In this document: positions 25,493 through 33,922 of the stretch, piece by piece
Numbering within the stretch: position 1 is the stretch's first letter
Layout: every line of letters begins with the position of its first letter
Origin: JBEVJK01 sp963791325
Lineage (GTDB): Bacteria > Pseudomonadota > Alphaproteobacteria > Rhizobiales > Rhizobiaceae
Assembly: GCA_963791325.1 (NCBI GenBank)
Contig: CAWBRU010000003.1
Location: forward strand, 62,001 to 126,000
DNA length: 64,000 nt
Direction: 5' to 3'
Made by a program: the position numbers and the translations under genes
Notes under the pieces: model-generated
Told to the model about the DNA's origin: nothing
What the model saw: only the letters and a program-made list of their open reading frames with translations
The model's database searches: none

Positions 25493-27010
25493 ATGGCCGA
25501 GCGCGCTGAACGTTCTTCGCTGATCGAGATCCGGGACCTCTCCAAGCGGTTCCCGGGCGTGCTGGCGCTCGACCGCGTATCGGTAGATTTCCGGGCAGGC
25601 GAGGTGCATGCGGTCGTCGGCGAGAACGGTGCCGGCAAGTCGACCCTGATGAATGTGCTCGCCGGCGAGCTTGTTCCGGATGCCGGCGAGGTCCGCATCG
25701 ACGGCCGGCCGGCCGCCCTCGTCTCGCCGCTCGCCAGCCGGGCGGCCGGGATTGCGGTGGTCTACCAGGAGCTGTCGCTCTGCCCGACCCTGTCGGTGGC
25801 CGACAACATCGTCATGGCCGACATCGCTGCCCAGCCGATGCTTGCCCGGCTGAGGCGGGACTGGATGCGGCGCGAAGCGCGCGCCGCGCTGGCCAGGCTG
25901 GGCATCACCCGGCTCGACCCCAATGCCCGCGCGGGGCGGCTGTCGATCGCTGAGATGCAGCTCGTCGAGATCGCCCGGGCGATCCGCCAGCGCGCGCGCG
26001 TGCTGGTGCTCGACGAACCGAATTCTGCGCTGTCGCATCGGGAGAGCGAGCGGCTCTTCGATCTGGTCCGGCAGCTCAAGGCCGACGGGGTCACCGTCAT
26101 CTACATCTCCCACCATCTGAAGGAGGTGCTCGGCGTCGCCGACCGGATCAGCGTGATGCGCGACGGCCGCCTGATCGACACCTTCGACAATTCAGGCATC
26201 ACCGAGGAGCGCCTGATCCGTGCGATGGTCGGACGCGACCTCGGCGCAGCCACGCCATGGTTCGCGCAGGTCGGCCCGCGGCAGGGAAGCGGGCCGCCGG
26301 CGCTCGGCGTCGAAGACCTTTCCGCACCGGGACTGGCCGGGATCAGCTTCAGCGTCGCGGCGGGCGAGATCCTCGGCATCGGCGGTCTGCCCGATTCGGG
26401 CAAGGACGGGCTCGGCGAAGCCCTGTTCGGCCTGGTCGAACGCGGCGGCCGGGTGAGCATCGGCGGCGTGCCGCTTACGCCTGCCGATCCGGGGCGGGCG
26501 ATCCGGCTCGGCATGAGCTTCGTGCCGGCCGATCGGCGCGGCGCCGGCGGGCTGCTGACGATGAGCGTCGCCGACAACATCGTTGCGGCGACGCTGCCGC
26601 GGTTCAGCGTCGGCGGCCTGCTCAGGCGCGGCGCAATCAGGCGGGCGGCGCGGGCCCAGGTGGCGCGGCTCGACGCCCGCATCTCCCACCTCGGACAGAA
26701 GCTTTCGACGCTTTCCGGCGGCAACCAGCAGAAGATCATCCTCGGCCGCAGCCTGATCACCGAGCCGCGCGTGCTGGTTCTGCACGAGCCGACCCGCGGC
26801 ATCGACGTCGGTGCAAAGGCGGAAATCTATGCGATCCTGCGCGGTATCGCTTCCGAAGGCGTCGCAATCGTGCTGATTTCATCCGAGATTCCGGAGCTGA
26901 TCCTCAATGCGGAGCGGGTGCTGGTGCTGCGCGGCGGACGGTTGACGGGGGAGCTGACGGGCACGACCATCAATGAAGAGGCGATCCTGGCTGCGGCCAT
27001 GACGTCCTGA
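25493..27010 (+). CDS. Ribose-type sugar ABC transporter ATP-binding protein (tandem NBD)
   Basis: An RbsA/XylG-type ATPase with two nucleotide-binding domains. The first has Walker A GENGAGKST (about residue 45) and Walker B VLVLDEPNSAL. The second has a degenerate P-loop (GLPDSGKDGLGE) but a clear LSGGNQQKIILGRSL signature, the usual asymmetry of this family. The ATG at 25493 is 55 bp after the binding-protein gene; no strong ribosome site is seen, and an in-frame GTG at 25451 is the alternative. Confidence 0.9.
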   Translation: MAERAERSSLIEIRDLSKRFPGVLALDRVSVDFRAGEVHAVVGENGAGKSTLMNVLAGELVPDAGEVRIDGRPAALVSPLASRAAGIAVVYQELSLCPTLSVADNIVMADIAAQPMLARLRRDWMRREARAALARLGITRLDPNARAGRLSIAEMQLVEIARAIRQRARVLVLDEPNSALSHRESERLFDLVRQLKADGVTVIYISHHLKEVLGVADRISVMRDGRLIDTFDNSGITEERLIRAMVGRDLGAATPWFAQVGPRQGSGPPALGVEDLSAPGLAGISFSVAAGEILGIGGLPDSGKDGLGEALFGLVERGGRVSIGGVPLTPADPGRAIRLGMSFVPADRRGAGGLLTMSVADNIVAATLPRFSVGGLLRRGAIRRAARAQVARLDARISHLGQKLSTLSGGNQQKIILGRSLITEPRVLVLHEPTRGIDVGAKAEIYAILRGIASEGVAIVLISSEIPELILNAERVLVLRGGRLTGELTGTTINEEAILAAAMTS

Positions 27011-27019
27011 GCGGAGACG

Positions 27020-27970
27020 ATGACCAGACCTTCGATCACCATTGTCGGCAGCTTCGCCGTCGGCTTGACGATCCGGGCACCGAAACTGCCGATCTTCGGG
27101 GAAACGATGCTCGGCCGGGATTTCGACATGGGCCCGGGCGGCAAGGGCTCCAACCAGGCCGTGGCCACGGCGCGACTGGGCGCGGAGTCGGCGCTGGTGG
27201 CGGTCCTCGGTACCGACAAGCTCGCCGGCATCGCAACGGACCTCTATGCCGCTGAGGGCGTCGATACCCGCCTGGTGACGACGCGGGCCGAGCGGGCGAC
27301 GGGGGTGGGCTTCATCATCCTCAACGACAAGGGCGAGAATTTCATCATCCTGGACATGGGCGCCAACGAGCTGCTCGACGCCGCAGCGGTGGATGCGGCC
27401 GCCCAGCGGATCGCCGAGAGCGACGTGGTGATGACCGTGCTCGAGGTGCCGACCGAAGCGGCGGCGCGGGCAATGGAGCTCGGACGCCGGCACGGGGCCC
27501 GGACGATCCTCAACCCCGCGCCCGCCCGCGCTCTGCCGGACGCGATCTTTGCCCATGTCGACTACCTCACCCCGAACGAGAGCGAGCTGCGCATCCTGCT
27601 CGGGCTGCCGGCGGACGACCCGCGTTCCTCGCGCGACCTCGCCGCAGAGCTGCGCCGCCGCGGCGTTCAAAATGTCATCGTCACGCTCGGCCGTGCCGGG
27701 GCGCTGATCCTGACCGACACGCTCGACCGGATGGTCCCGGCCGTGCCGGTCGCTGTCACCGACACCACCGGCGCGGGCGATGCGTTCAACTCGGGCTTCG
27801 CCGTGGCGCTGGCGGAAGGGCGCGACCTTGTCGACGCCGTCCGTTTCGGCGTGGTTTGCGGCGGCATCGCCTGCACCAAGCTCGGCGTCATTCCGGGCCT
27901 GCCGGCCCGTGCAGAGGCCGACGCCTTCTATCGAGAAGCCTTGGAAACCGTTTGGAAGGACGCGAAGTGA
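27020..27970 (+). CDS. PfkB-family sugar kinase, ribokinase-like
   Basis: A 316-residue PfkB kinase with the N-terminal GPGGKGSNQAVATARLG motif and the C-terminal TDTTGAGDAFNSGF motif carrying the catalytic aspartate. The spacing of the two is that of ribokinase. It probably phosphorylates the sugar imported by the preceding transporter. It lies 9 bp after the ATPase gene and overlaps the next gene as GTGA. A deoxyribokinase or other pentose kinase cannot be excluded. Confidence 0.88.
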   Translation: MTRPSITIVGSFAVGLTIRAPKLPIFGETMLGRDFDMGPGGKGSNQAVATARLGAESALVAVLGTDKLAGIATDLYAAEGVDTRLVTTRAERATGVGFIILNDKGENFIILDMGANELLDAAAVDAAAQRIAESDVVMTVLEVPTEAAARAMELGRRHGARTILNPAPARALPDAIFAHVDYLTPNESELRILLGLPADDPRSSRDLAAELRRRGVQNVIVTLGRAGALILTDTLDRMVPAVPVAVTDTTGAGDAFNSGFAVALAEGRDLVDAVRFGVVCGGIACTKLGVIPGLPARAEADAFYREALETVWKDAK

Positions 27971-28428
27971 ACCGCAACCGCCTGCTCAATGCCGAGCTTT
28001 CGCATGCCATTGCCGCAATGGGCCATGGCGACCTGATGATCGTCTGCGATGCCGGGTTCCCGATCCCGTCAAGCGCCTGGCGCATCGACTTGGCGATCGT
28101 GCCGGACGTTCCCGATCTCGAGACGGTGCTGACGCCGATCGCCGAAAACCTGATTGCGGAAAAGGTGTCCTATGCCGACACGCTCGGCGCCCACAACGCG
28201 CCGCTCTTGGCCAAGGTCAAGCGCCTGTTCCCTGACGCCGATCACGCGCCGATCAGCCACGAATCGATCCTCGGAGAGATGGCCGCAAAAGCGAAGGTGA
28301 TCGTGCGCACCGGCGCATTCGACCCGTGGGGCAACATCCTGCTCTATTCCGGCGTCGACGTCCCGGCCTGGTTCGCCAAGCCGGGGGTGGTCGCGCCCGA
28401 CTATTATGCCAAGAAGATGAAAGGCTGA
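27967..28428 (+). CDS. RbsD/FucU-family sugar mutarotase (D-ribose pyranase-like)
   Basis: The 153-residue protein resembles RbsD/FucU: LNAELSHAIAAMGHGDLMIVCDAGFPIP with the conserved histidine and aspartate, DLAIVPDVPDL, and the ending NILLYSGVDVPAWF. RbsD interconverts beta-pyranose and beta-furanose forms so the kinase gets its preferred ring form. The GTG start overlaps the kinase stop by 4 bp (GTGA), so the two are coupled. Residues at the tail (VAPDYYAKKMKG) extend beyond the usual 139-residue length. Confidence 0.87.
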   Translation: MNRNRLLNAELSHAIAAMGHGDLMIVCDAGFPIPSSAWRIDLAIVPDVPDLETVLTPIAENLIAEKVSYADTLGAHNAPLLAKVKRLFPDADHAPISHESILGEMAAKAKVIVRTGAFDPWGNILLYSGVDVPAWFAKPGVVAPDYYAKKMKG

Positions 28429-28429
28429 G

Positions 28430-29266
28430 ATGCCGCGCATCTTCGATTTCGGCGGCCGCGACGTCGAACGCACAGTCACGGTTGCGCAGCTCAAGGGGCT
28501 CAAGCATAGCGGCCGCCGTCTCGCCCAGGTGACGGCAGAGACGGCCGACGAGGCCGCGGCGGCCGATGCCGCAGGCATCGAAATGGTGGTCTGCCGGGCA
28601 GCCGATCTGGCGCGGGTACGCGCCGGCTCGACGCGCTTGTTCGTCACTGCCGCACTGGGCTTCGCCGAGGCGGTCACCGCCGACGAGATCCTGCGTGCCG
28701 CCGTCGCCGCCGTCACCGGCGGCGCCGACGCGGTGCTCACCGGGCGGGGCATGGACACTGTGCGCATGCTCGCGGCCGAGCAGATCCCGGTGGTGGGCCA
28801 TCTCGGCTTCGTGCCGCGCAAATCGACCTGGATCGGATCGGTGCGGGCGGTCGGCAAGGGTGCGGCCGAAGCGCTGACCCTCTATGACCGATTTCGGCGG
28901 CTCGAGGACGCCGGTGCCTTCGCCGCCGAGTGCGAGCTGGTCGCTGCCCCGGTGATGGCTGAGATCGACCGGCTGACCGGACTGGTCACCATCTCGCTGG
29001 GCTCGGGCGAGAGCGCCGACGTGATCTTTCTGTTCACTTCGGACATTTGCGGCGAGAGCCCGGCTTTGCCCAGGCACGCTCGGGCCTTTGCCGATCTCGC
29101 CGCGCTTCACCGCCAGGTCCGGAGCGAGCGCGGACGCGCCCTGGGCGCGTTCCGGGCAGCGGTGGCAGCCCGCGCCTATCCGGCCGAGGGCGAGACGGCG
29201 ACCCTCCCGGAGGGCGAGCTCGCCGCCTTTCGCGCCGCGCTCGCAAAGGCCGGCCCGGCCGGCTAG
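28430..29266 (+). CDS. PanB-like protein (ketopantoate hydroxymethyltransferase family)
   Basis: The 278-residue sequence follows the PanB barrel: LKGLKHSGRRLAQVTAETADEAAAADAAG at the start, EEILRAAVAAV-like helix, HLGFVPRK and the RRLEDAGAFAAECELV segment that carries the catalytic glutamate in PanB. The metal loop normally written VGDSLGM is replaced by CRAADLAR, so the first magnesium ligand seems lost and true ketopantoate synthesis is doubtful. Position at the end of a sugar operon suggests a catabolic aldolase or lyase acting on a keto acid. It starts 1 bp after rbsD-like; its stop codon TAG lies in the terminal CTAG of a palindromic repeat. Confidence 0.7.
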   Translation: MPRIFDFGGRDVERTVTVAQLKGLKHSGRRLAQVTAETADEAAAADAAGIEMVVCRAADLARVRAGSTRLFVTAALGFAEAVTADEILRAAVAAVTGGADAVLTGRGMDTVRMLAAEQIPVVGHLGFVPRKSTWIGSVRAVGKGAAEALTLYDRFRRLEDAGAFAAECELVAAPVMAEIDRLTGLVTISLGSGESADVIFLFTSDICGESPALPRHARAFADLAALHRQVRSERGRALGAFRAAVAARAYPAEGETATLPEGELAAFRAALAKAGPAG

Positions 29267-29368
29267 AACAACTCCCGGAAAAGTGGCAAGCGTTTTCCGT
29301 CCGGAGTTGCGAAAGAAACAAAGACTTAGAGTGAAGCACCAATTCCAGGAAAAGGTGATCTGTTCGAG
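29264..29368. repeat. Hyphomicrobiales palindromic intergenic repeat (RIME1-like), copy A
   Basis: About 105 bp, starting TAGAACAACTCCCGGAAAAG and ending near CTGTTCGAG, made of two successive imperfect hairpins (one around the TTTTCCGTCCGGA core, one around CACCAATTCCAGG). Moderately diverged from copies C and D. The stop codon of the PanB-like gene is its first TAG. Confidence 0.8.
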
Positions 29369-29390
29369 AAGCTCGTGGAGGTTTTTGCGC

Positions 29391-29939
29391 TTGGTTCAAA
29401 CGATTGCGCCGGCCGCCACAGCCGCCGATTTCGCCGAGGTTGCCGCGCTGATCGGCGACTATGTCGGCTGGTGCCGCGCGCGCTATGCCGACGAAGGCTG
29501 GCTGGTCGACGCCGCATTCGGCCATCAATCGCTGGATATCGAGCTGGCGTCGGGCTTCCCCGCCTACCGGCCGCCGGCGGGGGCCACCCTCATCGCCCGC
29601 CACGACGGCGCGGCCATCGGCTGCATCGCCTATCGCCGGCGCTCCCAGCATGTCTGCGAGATGAAGCGGCTTTTCGTGCGCAAGAGCGGGCAATCCCGCG
29701 GCGCCGGCCGCCGGCTATGCGAGGCGCTGATCGGCGAGGCCGAGCGCAACGGCTATGCGCAGATGTGTCTCGACACGCTCAGCCGGTTCAGCGAGGCGAT
29801 CCGCCTCTACCGCTCCCTCGGCTTTCGCGAATGCGCGCCCTACCAGTCCTACCCCAGCCGGCTGATGCCCCACCTGGTGTTCATGCAACGCCCGCTTGCT
29901 GCGCATGAGGGCGGCCCCCACGATGCCGCCCCGAAGTAG
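29391..29939 (+). CDS. GNAT-family N-acetyltransferase
   Basis: A 182-residue acetyltransferase with the acetyl-CoA motif A region VRKSGQSRGAGRRLCEALIGEA (here split at about residues 92-113) and motif B LDTLSRFSEAIRLYRSLGF. The EMKRLFV lead-in is typical of the YbfA/MarR-fused GNAT group. The best start is the TTG at 29391 with GTGGAGG 9 bp upstream, directly after repeat copy A; longer in-frame readings run through the repeat and are not credible. Substrate unknown. Confidence 0.78.
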   Translation: MVQTIAPAATAADFAEVAALIGDYVGWCRARYADEGWLVDAAFGHQSLDIELASGFPAYRPPAGATLIARHDGAAIGCIAYRRRSQHVCEMKRLFVRKSGQSRGAGRRLCEALIGEAERNGYAQMCLDTLSRFSEAIRLYRSLGFRECAPYQSYPSRLMPHLVFMQRPLAAHEGGPHDAAPK

Positions 29940-29969
29940 CTCAAGTGGTTGCATCCATTGTGTTTTCCC

Positions 29970-29984
29970 TCCGGTCTGACCGGA
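29970..29984. promoter_or_regulatory. Inverted repeat TCCGGTC-T-GACCGGA upstream of the BMP gene
   Basis: A perfect 7-bp inverted repeat around one base, 153 bp upstream of the nucleoside-binding-protein gene. Downstream a TTGACT (about 30004) and GCTAAC 16 bp later could form a promoter. It could be an operator for the nucleoside operon or a short terminator stem for the GNAT gene; there is no T run. Confidence 0.3.
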
Positions 29985-30136
29985 TGAAATCGCACTGGCG
30001 ACGTTGACTTACGGCAAGTCTCCTCGCTAACCTGAAAGAAAACGCTTCCGCTGACGCCGGGCCGATAGGGGCGGCCTGTTTTTCCCGCATTCACCCGCGC
30101 CGCTTCCCCGCCGCGCCGCCTGGAAAAAGGACAAGC

Positions 30137-31195
30137 ATGATGATCGACACCCGCAATCCTTCTGTGCTGGGAGCGGCGCCGCCGACCCGCCGCGATGTCA
30201 TCAAGGCCGGCGCCGCGGCCGGGCTGGCTGCAGCGCTTTTGCCGGCGGCCGCCGCCGCGCAGGGCGGGCTGGTGGCGCTCGTCCATACCCAGGCCGCGGG
30301 CGACAACGGCCCGGTCGATTCGATGATCGCCAAGCTCAAGCAGCTGTCGGGCGAGAAGGGTTTCGAGACGCGGGTCATCTATGCGTCCGATCCGGCGACC
30401 TACGAGACCATCTTCCGCACCCTCGGCGATGCCGGCGCAGCCGTGGTGGTCTCGACCTTCAACGAGGTCGGCGAGCCGATCAAGGCGCTCGCGCCCACCT
30501 ATCCCAATACCAAATGGATCCAGCTGTTCGGCGACCCCTTCGATCCGCCGATGCCCAACGTGGTCACCGTCTCATACGACTATTATCTCGGCTGCTATCT
30601 GTCCGGCATGTTCGGTGCGCTGATGTCGAAGACCGGCAAGCTTGGCTATATCGGCGGCATCTCGCTGCCGCCGCTCAATGCCGATGTCAATTCCATCAAG
30701 GCCGGTGCCGAAGCCGCCAAGTCGGGAACGACGCTGACCTCGGCCTTCGCCGGATCGTTTCAGGATCCTGCCAAGGGTCAGGAGATCGCCACCCAAATGT
30801 ACCAGGGCGGTGTCGACTACATTCAGACCAATTCGGCGGCCACCGATGCCGGCATCATCGCCGCGGCCAACGAGGGCAGCGGCCGGCTGGTCAGCGCGAT
30901 CTCGCCGGCCCAGTACCAGCTCGGTCCGTCCACGGTGATCACCCTGGTGGCGCTCGATTTCGGCCAGTCGCTCTACAACGAGACCAGCAAGGCGATCGGT
31001 CCGGATTGGAAGGGCGGACATTCCAAGACCGGTCTCGGCACCGGCGTCATCGATTTCGTGCTGTCGCCGGTGTTCGTCGAAAAGGGCCCGCCCGAGCTGG
31101 TCGCCAAGGCCAAGGAGGTGTGGCCGCAGATCGACGCTGCCAAAGCCAAGATCCTCGACGGCTCGCTGACGGTTCCGTTCAACACCACGCTGTGA
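30137..31195 (+). CDS. BMP-family ABC transporter substrate-binding protein (nucleoside type)
   Basis: The 352-residue protein carries a twin-arginine-like signal (TRRDVIKAGAAAGLAAALLP) and the PnrA/Med basic-membrane-protein fold: VVSTFNEVGEPIKALAPTYP, the GYIGGISLPPLNADVNS segment and a late GTGVIDFVLSPVF. Known members bind purine or pyrimidine nucleosides. It is followed directly by an ATPase and two permeases in the order usual for nucleoside importers. Export as a folded protein through Tat would be notable but is common in this family. Confidence 0.88.
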   Translation: MMIDTRNPSVLGAAPPTRRDVIKAGAAAGLAAALLPAAAAAQGGLVALVHTQAAGDNGPVDSMIAKLKQLSGEKGFETRVIYASDPATYETIFRTLGDAGAAVVVSTFNEVGEPIKALAPTYPNTKWIQLFGDPFDPPMPNVVTVSYDYYLGCYLSGMFGALMSKTGKLGYIGGISLPPLNADVNSIKAGAEAAKSGTTLTSAFAGSFQDPAKGQEIATQMYQGGVDYIQTNSAATDAGIIAAANEGSGRLVSAISPAQYQLGPSTVITLVALDFGQSLYNETSKAIGPDWKGGHSKTGLGTGVIDFVLSPVFVEKGPPELVAKAKEVWPQIDAAKAKILDGSLTVPFNTTL

Positions 31196-31199
31196 CGGA

Positions 31200-32885
31200 G
31201 TGGCGGCGTTGCCCAGCGCGCCTCCCGCGACGGCCTCTGCAGCGGGCGCCGGCCATGCCGCGCTCGCCTGCACCAATGTGTCCGTCGACTATGGCCCGGT
31301 GCATGCGCTGGCCGATGTCGGCATCGCCTTTGAACCGGGCCTGATCCATGCCGTCGTCGGCCAGAACGGCGCCGGCAAGACCACTTTCGCCCGGGTTGCG
31401 GCGGGGCTGATCAAGCCGCGAACCGGCACCGTCTCGATCGCCGGCCGCGTGATCGAGGCCGGCAGCGTCAAGCAATCGCGCGCAGCCGGCGTCGAACTCG
31501 TCCATCAGAGCTTCGCCTTGCCGCCGTCCTTCACCTTGGCCGAGGCGATGGAATTCGGTGCCAGCGGCCGGCCGCGCCTCTACACGGCGCGCCAGCTCGC
31601 CCGCCGCTGGCGGCCGCATCTGGAGGCGCTGGATGTCCGCGCCGACCCGGCAACGCGGATTCGCGACTTGCCGGTCGAGACGCAGCAAGGCGCCGAGATC
31701 GCGCGCGCGCTGGTGTCGGAGGCGCGCGTTCTGATCCTCGACGAGCCGACCGCGGTGCTGTCGCCAACCGGCACGGAAAAGCTGTTCGACCGGGTGCGTG
31801 CCCTGAAGGCACGGGGCGTTACGGTGATCCTGATTCTGCACAAGATCCGCGAGGTGCTCGCGGTGGCCGACACCGTCTCGATCCTGCGCAATGGACGGCT
31901 GGTCGGCGCCGGCCTTGACGTCGCCTCGATCGGTGCGGGGAAACTTGCCGCTGAGATCATCGGCAGCGCCGAGCAGGCAAGCGGCAGGCTGGATGCGGCC
32001 GACGCCGCAGCGATCGTCGGCGCGGCCGACGCCGCAGCAGCGATCGTCGGCGCGGCCCCGGTCACCGCCATGGCCGAGCCGCAGGCGCATTTGTTGCCGA
32101 AAGGGGTTTTGCCGCTGCTTTCACTGGATGCCGTAACCACTCCGGACGAGGCCGAGGGCCCGCCGCTCCGCGACGTGACGCTGTCGATCGCGCCCGGCGA
32201 GATCGTCGGCATTGCCGGGGTCGAAGGCAACGGCCAGCGCACGCTGGTGCGGACACTTGCGGCCTTGACCGCTCCCGTCGCCGGCACGATCGAGCTGGAC
32301 GGCAAGCCGATCGCCGGCCGCGACCTTGCCGACCGCCGCGCGATGGGGCTGCGGATCATCCCGTTCGAGCGCAACAGCGAGGGCCTCAGCCTGTCGAGCT
32401 CGCTGTGGGAGAACTGGGCCGCGCGGCAGCTGCTCGGCCGTCCTTTGCTCAGCCTGGTGGTTCCGTCGCGAATGCGGCGGGAAAGCGAGGTGGCGCTCAA
32501 GACCTGGGATGTGCGATTCAGCTCGGCGTTGCAGAAGGCCGGGTCGCTGTCGGGCGGCAATGCGCAGAAGCTGATCTTTGCCCGCGAGCTCGATGGAGCG
32601 GCGCGGCTGATCATCGCCGCGCAGCCGACGCGCGGCCTCGATGTCGGCGCCACCGCATTCGTCTGGCGCGCGCTGCGCCAGGCCCGCGACCGCGGCTGCG
32701 CCGTGCTGCTCATCTCATCCGACCTCGACGAGCTGTTCGACATCAGCGACCGCGTCGCGGTGATGCTGTCGGGGCGGATCGTCGGCAGTTTCGCGCCGCC
32801 CTTCGATCTTGCGGCCGTTGGCGCGGCAATGACGGCGGCCGCGGGCAATGCTGCGGCAGGCGTCGCCGAAGGGGCGGCAGCATGA
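31200..32885 (+). CDS. Nucleoside-type ABC transporter ATP-binding protein (tandem NBD)
   Basis: A 561-residue YufO/NupA-type double ATPase. The first domain has Walker A GQNGAGKTT (about residue 58) but a poor signature (VETQQGAEIARAL). The second has a modified P-loop (VEGNGQRTLV) and a good LSGGNAQKLIFAREL signature. The alanine-rich linker (about 260-290) contains a tandem duplication. A GTG is the only sensible start, 4 bp after the BMP gene. It overlaps the first permease as ATGA. Confidence 0.88.
   Translation: MAALPSAPPATASAAGAGHAALACTNVSVDYGPVHALADVGIAFEPGLIHAVVGQNGAGKTTFARVAAGLIKPRTGTVSIAGRVIEAGSVKQSRAAGVELVHQSFALPPSFTLAEAMEFGASGRPRLYTARQLARRWRPHLEALDVRADPATRIRDLPVETQQGAEIARALVSEARVLILDEPTAVLSPTGTEKLFDRVRALKARGVTVILILHKIREVLAVADTVSILRNGRLVGAGLDVASIGAGKLAAEIIGSAEQASGRLDAADAAAIVGAADAAAAIVGAAPVTAMAEPQAHLLPKGVLPLLSLDAVTTPDEAEGPPLRDVTLSIAPGEIVGIAGVEGNGQRTLVRTLAALTAPVAGTIELDGKPIAGRDLADRRAMGLRIIPFERNSEGLSLSSSLWENWAARQLLGRPLLSLVVPSRMRRESEVALKTWDVRFSSALQKAGSLSGGNAQKLIFARELDGAARLIIAAQPTRGLDVGATAFVWRALRQARDRGCAVLLISSDLDELFDISDRVAVMLSGRIVGSFAPPFDLAAVGAAMTAAAGNAAAGVAEGAAA
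31995..32057 (+). repeat. In-frame tandem duplication in the ABC ATPase linker
   Basis: A 27-bp unit and a 30-bp unit, differing by one extra GCA codon, stand head to tail and encode two ADAAA-IVGA blocks between the two nucleotide-binding domains. They keep the reading frame. The trailing GCGGCC begins a third unit. Confidence 0.75.
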
Positions 32886-33922
32886 GCGGAGTCGTTGCCC
32901 CGGTCCTGCGCGCCTGCGTGTTCATCGTCATCGCCCTTTTGCTCTGCGGCCTGATCTTCGAGCTTGCCGGCTATTCCGCCTTTGCCATGTTCCACAGCAT
33001 CGTCGACGGCGCCTTCCTGCGCCCGGGCGGCTTCCGCCAGAGCTTGCGCTGGGCGCTGCCCTTGTTCATCACCGCGGCCGGAGTGGCGCTGTCGTTCCGC
33101 TGCGGCTTCTTCAACATCGGCGCGCAAGGGCAGTTCTATATCGGGGCGATTTCGGCGACCGTCGCGGCCACCCTGCTCAACGGCGCCCCGGCGCTGGTGC
33201 TGGTGCCGATAAGTTTCCTCGCCGGCATGGCCGGCGGCGCGCTGTGGGCGCTGTGGCCCGGATTGCTTCGCCTGCGCTCGGGCACAGACGAGGTGATCAC
33301 CACCTTGATGGGCAATTTCATCGCCGCGCTGATCCTGGTCTATGTCACCACCGGGCCGCTGAAGGATCCGTCCGGCAGCGGCCAGCAATCGTCGAGCCGG
33401 CCGCTCGCTGCCGCCTACCGCATCAGCGACTCGGCCGGGCTGTCGCCGGTCATTCTCGGGCTTGCCCTGCTGGTCGGGGTCGGCATGTGGCTGCTCACCA
33501 ACCGGACGGCGTTCGGGGTGCTCGCCAGCCTGGCCGGCCGCAACCCGGTGATGGTGCGCTGGCAGGGCGCCAAGGTTTGGCGCCTCGGCCTGTCGAGCTT
33601 TCTGATCGCAGGAGCGCTGGCCGGCCTGTCTGGCAGCATCGAGGTGTTCGGGCCGAATGGTCGGCTGGTCGGCGGCTTCCTGCCCACGCACGGCTTCACC
33701 GCGATCCTGATTGCGCTGGTCGCCAACCTGTCGGTGGTCGGCACCGCGCTGGTGGCGCTGTTCTTCGGCGGCCTGGCGTCTGCCGCGCTCTACCTGCCGA
33801 TCATGGCCGGCCTGCCGGCGGCGGCGATCGACATCGTCAACGCGGCGATCGCACTGTTCATCACCGCCAAATCGGCCTGGCTCGAAAGGCTCTTCGGTCT
33901 GCGCAGGGGGAGCCCGTCGTGA
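32882..33922 (+). CDS. Nucleoside-type ABC transporter permease 1
   Basis: A 346-residue BPD_transp_2 permease of the YufP/NupB type with about nine to ten helices, including the family stretch FRCGFFNIGAQGQFYIGA (about residue 75) and RSGTDEVITTLMGNFIA (about 137). It forms the inner-membrane channel with the permease encoded next. The ATG overlaps the ATPase stop by 4 bp and the stop overlaps the next start as GTGA, so the three are translationally coupled. Confidence 0.9.
   Translation: MSGVVAPVLRACVFIVIALLLCGLIFELAGYSAFAMFHSIVDGAFLRPGGFRQSLRWALPLFITAAGVALSFRCGFFNIGAQGQFYIGAISATVAATLLNGAPALVLVPISFLAGMAGGALWALWPGLLRLRSGTDEVITTLMGNFIAALILVYVTTGPLKDPSGSGQQSSSRPLAAAYRISDSAGLSPVILGLALLVGVGMWLLTNRTAFGVLASLAGRNPVMVRWQGAKVWRLGLSSFLIAGALAGLSGSIEVFGPNGRLVGGFLPTHGFTAILIALVANLSVVGTALVALFFGGLASAALYLPIMAGLPAAAIDIVNAAIALFITAKSAWLERLFGLRRGSPS

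Noticed and set aside
29088..29390. Longer reading of the GNAT gene starting at 29088
   Set aside because: It would overlap the PanB-like gene in another frame and translate the whole of repeat copy A; the TTG at 29391 has a good ribosome site.
31580..33691. 703-codon minus-strand frame opposite the nucleoside ABC genes
   Set aside because: Antisense shadow of the ATPase and permease genes, with unusual composition and no motif.
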